This document shows, in pieces, positions 57,844 to 64,000 of a stretch of 64,000 nucleotides of DNA. The notes beneath the pieces were generated by a model. The model worked only from the letters and a program-made list of their open reading frames with translations, had not been told where the DNA came from and made no database searches. Position 1 is the first letter of the stretch, and every line of letters starts with the position of its first letter. The position numbers were made by a program, and so were the translations under genes. The stretch is from Acestrorhynchus altus (taxonomy: Eukaryota; Chordata; Actinopteri; Characiformes; Acestrorhynchidae): positions 23,241,069-23,305,068 of the forward strand of contig CM067506.1 in NCBI GenBank assembly GCA_034509495.1, in the 5' to 3' direction.

Positions 57844-58794
57844 ATGGCACAGCTCTACTGAAAACAATGATGGTGCCCCGATGACATTCCCTCTCTCCCT
57901 CTGCCCCTCTCCCAGGCTGATGCACAGCAGTGTGAGAGTGTCATGGAGCCTTATCCGTTCACCTGCGAGTGGGAACACACTCACCTTTCCTTCCAGCCAC
58001 GTCGACGACCCCACTGAGGCCACCTAAGAAACACACACAAAACACCGGGCTCAGAGTATGCAACAGTCAATTACCACGCAAAACAGCCGTTCCCCGCACA
58101 GGACAAGACACCATGACTGTCATCAGGCTTGGAGTATGACAGCAATGACATTGCTTCACGCTACAGTAATCAACTGACAGGGTCCCTCATCAGCCCACCT
58201 CTTTTATCTTTGTCCAAACCTGCGATGTTTGTGATGGAGCAAGCACTGACTACTGACGATCTGGAGCTGGGTCAATTAGCCTTTAAAAACACACAGAATG
58301 GACTGACAGAGAGAGAGAGAGAAATAGATAGGAAGGGGGGGGGAGAGGGGTGATGTTGTGGAGAGCTAGGAAAAGAGGCGGGAGAGAGAGCTCACAGATC
58401 TGCTGGAAAAAAAAGGAAAAAAATATGACGCAGATCCAGAGCAACTTCTCTCCAGCCCGCCGTACCCAGAGAGGGCACTGTCACCATGGCAACCGCAGAG
58501 CAGTGATAGCTCACTGGGGCACACAAGGCACAGCATTATTCTGTCTCTCACTCACTGGAAATACACAGCTCCAGGCAGCCAGGCAAGCAAACGCACTCAC
58601 TCACACACACACACTGGCAGACAGACAGGCAGGCGGGCAAGCAGGCGGGCATGCGTCCCGCATTCAATTAACTCCACCAGCCCTGGGCCCCACTGTCCAG
58701 CCACCTGTGACCAATTCCAAGGGCATGCTGGCCATTAAGGTCTTTATTCACAGATAAATCTAAAATGTAACCTGTTTGCGTTGTTTCTTTCAAC

Positions 58795-59060
58795 TCATCC
58801 TAAAAGTGTTGGATGGAGGACCATCATTCCAGAGAACACAGTTCCGCTACTCATCAGCTCAGTTCTGGGTGGCTTGATACCCTTCTAGCCCCCAGGCATT
58901 AGGCACGATGCCAATATATTCACATTCTTCTGCTCCGGTGGAGTCCTATACTATTGTCACTTCTCTACAGGGACTAGACAAGCTGTGTATTTGCACCTCT
59001 GTGTCAGCAATAGGTACAACCTAAAGTAGCTGAATGCTTTCATTAGAATTTGGGTGAAGG
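58795..59060. mobile_element. MITE-family copy 3, truncated
   Basis: Shares TTGGATGGAGGACCATCATT, CAGAGAACACAGTTCC and ACAGGGACTAGACAAGCTGT with the other two copies. Followed by a G19 run (59059-59077). Confidence 0.6.
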
Positions 59061-59214
59061 GGGGGGGGGGGGGGGGGCAGAGGTGGAGTGAGGATCAAAC
59101 CCCAAACCTCTGTGTATATTATCATCACTGTCATGTCACTTCTTCATTTTTGACATACCGTGATTCCACAATGAATGGACCAATACAAATGCTAAAAAAT
59201 CGGATTTAACTGAC

Positions 59215-59720
59215 TTTTAATGAAGATTTATTTCTCCTGTAAACTTTCTGCTTTGGAGATTTTTGGAACATTTTACTCTGACAGCAATATTAAACTAGCC
59301 CTGGCACAATCCTGTCTTGGAGTGAAAAAGTGCTGGTCTGATGATGTGAAGCCATCACAGTTGGTCACCCCAGTAGGACATCCGGCAGCCACATGTTGCC
59401 TCTCATGCCAGTTGAAAGCCCTGACATTTTTCAGCAGGATAATGCTTGCCCAAACACAGCAAGAGTTTCCCAGAAATGTCTACTAGATTCCAACATGTCC
59501 TTGGCCTTCCTGGTTGCCAATACAGCATTTATGGGACCAGCTATGACATCAGCTTCAGGAACTGACAAGTGTACAGGACCTGCAGGCCCAGCTGCAACAT
59601 GGATGGCCTCTGTGTCCAAACATATCTTGTATCTAGGCCAAACTAGGTACTAAAGCCACCTTTCCCTCCTCATTATGTACAAATATCATTACATTCACAC
59701 ATATAACATCCAGGTGTGCC
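59215..59720 (+). pseudogene. Tc1 transposase pseudogene
   Basis: Plus-strand IFQQDNACPNTARVSQKCL holds the second DDE aspartate (QQDN) in a typical Tc1 context. The following residues remain partly recognisable but frameshifted. 5' half missing. Confidence 0.8.
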
Positions 59721-60831
59721 GATACTTTCATTTTTTCTGTCACTCATTGTGACTCATTTGCACATCACAATGTGTCAAATTGCATTACATAGGAAAATAG
59801 GCTTTAAATATTGCAACATAATCATATTGTGGCTCAAATCATACTACATATTGCATTGTGACTCCTACGATCTATCCACAAGACCATACATACCGTTACT
59901 ATAGACCACTAGAAGTTATGTAACCATGCATGCAGTCAGCAACTCTCATTATCCACTGCACTGTACCTGAGCTGTGGTAAATCTAATACCATGAAGGGAT
60001 TACCTGAGTATATACATGCAAAAAATATTAATGCATCTCAGTACTCCTTAGAAAATAGGAGCACGTCAGACTGAACTCGGTGTGTCTGCTCTGGTCTTGA
60101 AAGAATTGTTTCCTTTATTCTTTTTCTCAAAGAAGAAATCTAAGCTCTACAAACACTGGTTCTGGTCAAACGGATATGAGACATTTGGCTGTTTTTATAG
60201 TTTAGAGATGGAAGTATCTGTTTCCTGCCAAAACCAATGAGCCAAAGCTGTGAAGATCAAGCAAGGAAGTAGGGGTGGGGAGAGCTTAGTGATTTTCTAA
60301 ATAACTTTCAGTTTTACCTGTTTCCCTCAGCACCAGTAGAATCACTCTCAGTGCTGCTTTAATGATGAGAATATAAAGGAAGGTGACCCACTTTATTGTG
60401 CTACTTCTCTCAGCAGCCAGCTGCCGCGGATCTGGCCCAATTTAAATAGTCTTCTGTGCACACACACACACACACGGGTTTGTGTACAGTTGGTGGGTGG
60501 CTTGTTGGCAGAAACATGCCCAAAATGATGCAGTGCAGCTGTAGTGACTTCAGCCTCCTCGATAATTAGGCTTCAACAGCAGTGCAATGCGGCTCACTTA
60601 GAAGAGAGGCATTTATATCTAAATATCCTCCATCCTCTGCTGAATAAAAGGAATCTCATGCTTAATTGAATTCCACAAAAAAAGTATTTCTGCAGATTCT
60701 GAACAGTTTGTCATTTTACCTATGACTATTATTTATAGTTGCAAGTAATGGTAAGTTAACCCTTCGGGATTACCTGGAACCACACAAAGTCTGGTTATTA
60801 GCAGTTCTAGTTATTGATCATTTTTGGGGTG

Positions 60832-61040
60832 GGGGATGAAGCTATGGCCTGGTGGTTAGGCAATGCTGGTTTGATTCTCTGAACTGGCAGAACATGACTG
60901 AAGTACCCTTGAACTACCCAAGTGCTCCCACCACTCTGGGCACATGCACACACTGCCCCCTACTGTATATATTGACTAGCGTGTACGTGTGAATTTCCCT
61001 GTGTGGATGGGTTAAATGCAAGCACAGTGTATCTATATGT
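60832..61040 (+). repeat. tRNA-derived SINE, plus orientation
   Basis: AGCTATGGCCTGGTGGTTAG (box-A-like) then a box-B-like TGGTTTGATTCTC, followed by AAGTACCCTTGAAC and GGGTTAAATGCAAGCACAG, the order seen in common fish SINEs. Confidence 0.75.
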
Positions 61041-63102
61041 TCACGTTTTGCTTAGTGTGATCCATCTCTTGCTCCAAATAACTTTCAGATGTGATGCAGA
61101 GATGTGTAAATCTAGAAAGTTAGAAAATTACCAAAATAAAACTGTGTGTATATGAATCCATGGTTACACAAATTGAGAAAATTCACTTGTGTGGTTAGTC
61201 TCCATAGGAGTGGACACCCTGTTAAAGTCACTCCAACTAACAAAAAAAACCATAATGCCACTCTCACTCAAGTTCCTCCAAGACCACTTAGATGTCCCAT
61301 AGACAGAGGAGAGATTTGGCACAAATGCACAAAGCTATGTTTGGAAAAAGAAAAAGAACTCCACTCATCTCAGCTGTGAAGCATGTTGCAGGAAGAATTG
61401 TGGTTCCAGTCTCAGTGCCTGGATGTCTTGGGATGTTTGAAACAATGAATAATGTTTGTATCGACAAAATTGAGGACCTCAAGCTCAAGAGATGTTGAAT
61501 GATGCAACAAGACAAACATACAAAGCAGACAAGTAATTCAAGTAAACAATAGTTGAAAAAAAAAATAAGATACGAATTTTATTTAGTCCTGCAGTGTGGA
61601 AATTCAGATTGTTTTGGAACTTCACAGGAGAAAGTATGAAAGACATTACCTTGTTACCAATGCAACAAGGTTCATTTCTCCATGTAATTTTGGACTATTC
61701 CTGATCTATTCTTTAAATTGACAAATTATGTTTATTAATTACATATGAATGAGATCTTTTGTGGCAACTCATTTGTTGTAAAAAGCACTATATATATTAT
61801 CTTTAGCTGACTGATCTTTTCTGAATTGACTCCCCTCAGTAGTAGGTCATTTAAAATGTGTCCAAACTCAAACACATCTCAGCATAACAAGTGAGGGAAA
61901 CTGATTTATGCTAAATATTAAAGGCATAAATGTGATGTTTTCTATGGACTACTTTTTAATTACATAATGTTGCTGCTCAGTTCTATATCTGGAATCTATA
62001 GATACAGTAATGACCACTGTTAACATAAAGGATTTTTTTAAAGGCATAGAACCTTTAAGATATGTATCATGATTTTGCACCAAAAAGGCAGACAGAGGAA
62101 TAGTTCACTGTAAGATACGGGGAAAACATGTTTAATTTGCCATTACAGCCACATGCGGAATATCAAGAGTAAACTCACAGATAAAGGCATGTCTGTACAG
62201 CTTTTCGTGGGTATTAAACACCCTGCCAAATGCTGTTACCTGAGGTAGGCCAATTCTCAGTTCAGTGCTCAAACTCCACTCCGGCACTACATAATTAATC
62301 CATCTGGTGCAATTACAAGATTAAACATTAATTAAATAGTGTAAGATGAGTAAATAACATTAGTTAATGTCGAAGCCTAATTGGTCAAAGGAGAGGATTC
62401 ATAACCAATGTTACAGACACATTCACACACAAAGTGTTTGCGCCGTAAGGCATCCTGTGGTGAGGACTGCCAATCAAAAGATGAGAAAGTGACACACACA
62501 AGATATACCAAAGTGCTCCTCTGCTATGCGCTTAGACTGTAAAATGGTCATGCATTCTAGAAATACAGTCAATTTTGCTGTCTTTTGCTGGAGCCTCTAA
62601 GGATCATGAATGTTTTATTTGCACCAATGTTACAAATGTCCTCATTCTGTTAGTGGCATTATATCAGAAATATTATCAAAAGAACATAAATGGTTCCAAA
62701 TGCATGCACACACACGTGTGTCTATGAATACAGTTTCAGCTGGAAAAATTTCACATTTCAGGATTCAAAGTTCAGGACTGATGGTCAGCTTAAAGTTTAA
62801 TACAACAAAATGTACAATGTGTCCATCTCAAACTTTAGGGGAAAGAAACAGACTAAACTGAGACTGACTGAATCATTTATGCATACCAGATGTGGGTACA
62901 GTTTACTCATGTTTGAGGGTTTTCACACAATGTAGTTTCACCAAAGATGTCAATCCTATCCAAAAAGGCCAAGCAAGGGCCATCACTATTGGACAGTGCT
63001 CAACAGCAATGTGCAACTTCAGCTAATCCCACCCCAAAAAGTCATCATTATATACAGCTGTGGTGTGTATGTAAAAATATATATTATCTCCACTTTCTTC
63101 AT

Positions 63103-63872
63103 CTATTCCATTTCAGTAGATTCTAGCTCAGACAGGAATTTCTGGCACTTGGCAATAAGCACATTAATTGCCTCACTGACCAGGACATCAGGTGGCAGAA
63201 TTCCAGTAGACTCCACTGAGACTGAAAGACATTTAGAAAGAAGAAAGAGCAAGTAATGAAAAATTAAATAACCGTTACTGGTAGTATAACATTGCATGCT
63301 TAACAATGATGGAGAACTTACATATGAAATGATCACGGACTCGTCCTAATTTAACCAAACTCTTTAAATCTTCATGTCTGAGCACTTCCCTGCTGCATGT
63401 GTCTAGACGACTGTTGACCACTTTGGCCACCTGTTTTCCTAAGATGCACAAGTACAAGATGTCATGTAGGGCATTTTTTTTGCAAAGTGTTTAGAACGGA
63501 GGTGGGAAACCAAGAGCCGGAGTCCAGCAGAGTTTGCTGATTTTTTTTTCCTGTTCCAGCATACCAAAAGCACCTGGTAATCAATAGACTTGAATCAGGT
63601 GTGCTTGGGTAGCAAAAGCAAAAACTATGCTGGAATCTGGCCCTGGAGAACTACAGTGCCCCATTCCAAATTTAGAAAATTACTAAGGCTGTACACATCC
63701 ACGACAGAATTAAATGTCCTACCATTAACGTTCTCCAATTCAATGACTCCAGCTGAGAAGCAGCGCTTCAGTCTCTCAGCTTTTTCTCCTTCAACTGTCT
63801 GCAGTAATGTGATCTCAGGATGCAACCTGTAACTAGCTGTGGCCACTGGGGAAAACTTGGCATGGTCTTTAC
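63103..63872 (-). CDS. polr1c: POLR1C/RPAC1 (RNA polymerase I and III subunit), last three exons
   Basis: Exons on minus: 63872-63723, 63438-63322, 63221-63103, all phase-compatible; the gene continues past the window's right edge. They encode about 128 C-terminal residues: KFSPVATASYRLHPEITLL, a segment with RCFSAGVIELE, LDTCSREVLRHEDLKSLVKL, GRVRDHFIF, and finally SVESTGILPPDVLVSEAINV, ending TEME and TAG. These match human POLR1C's C-terminal domain of the alpha-like fold. RPAC1 pairs with RPAC2 (POLR1D) in the assembly platform of Pol I and Pol III in the nucleus (established). A MITE lies in the intron between the first two of these exons. The upstream exons are not visible. Confidence 0.96.
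63500..63665. mobile_element. hAT-like MITE in a polr1c intron
   Basis: GGTGGGAAACCAAGAGCCGG on the left, with GGCCCTGGAGAACTACAGTG on the right; the interior has the TTGAATCAGGTGTGC motif common to this family. Confidence 0.45.
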
Positions 63873-64000
63873 CTGCATCACAAAAGTAGCAGACAATTAC
63901 AAACAGAGTGATTTCATTTTTTTGTTTACAATCTCCCATCAGCATTCAAACTCATTTACTTAGCTTAAATGTGGTTTTCTGATTAAACCTTTACATTTCA

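Larger units (their letters stand above)
56262..63102. other. ldb1-polr1c intergenic region
   Basis: No supported coding exon. It holds microsatellites, a MITE copy, a Tc1 relic and a SINE. The polr1c 3' UTR occupies the right end; AATAAA on minus near 62610-62615 would give a 3' UTR of about 490 nt. Confidence 0.6.

Overview
The window is nuclear DNA of a vertebrate, almost certainly a teleost fish (probably an otophysan, which is an inference from the repeat families). The evidence is GT-AG introns, AT-rich intergenic DNA, abundant CA, GA and AAT microsatellites, many decayed Tc1/mariner copies, tRNA-headed SINEs, and four recognisable vertebrate genes. I saw no bacterial operons, ribosome binding sites, CRISPR arrays or phage.

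Layout. (1) 3-2192, plus: hps6, a BLOC-2 subunit, intronless here and cut at its 5' side by the window edge. (2) 6028-23904, minus: a complete prominin-family gene. I rebuilt 22 coding exons, all phase-compatible with GT-AG junctions, giving 804 residues. It is closer to prominin-2/-3 than to prominin-1. (3) 28137-55067, minus: ldb1. Eleven coding exons give a 412-residue long form, whose 28-nt first coding exon lies about 20.5 kb upstream of exon 2. A 375-residue short form starts inside exon 2 and probably has its own CpG-island promoter at 36.4-37.4 kb. (4) 63103-63872 and beyond, minus: the last three exons of polr1c (RPAC1), cut at its 5' side by the window edge.

hps6 and prominin are convergent; prominin, ldb1 and polr1c are co-directional. 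The genes do not form a pathway: HPS6 serves lysosome-related organelle biogenesis, prominin shapes plasma-membrane protrusions, LDB1 bridges LIM/GATA/bHLH transcription complexes, and RPAC1 is shared by RNA polymerases I and III. LDB1 and HPS6 are also neighbours in human (10q24), so that part is conserved synteny. The intervening prominin and the adjacent polr1c are the differences.

The rest is introns and intergenic DNA full of repeats: at least five Tc1-like relics, a non-autonomous Tc1 copy that keeps an open DNA-binding-domain frame, hAT-like MITEs, a ~626-bp fold-back element, SINEs, LINE tails, minisatellites and a ~900-bp polypurine region beside the distal ldb1 promoter. I found no wholly new system. 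The most useful points are the distal ldb1 first exon, a NAGNAG acceptor in ldb1, the short-tailed prominin and the changed gene neighbourhood.
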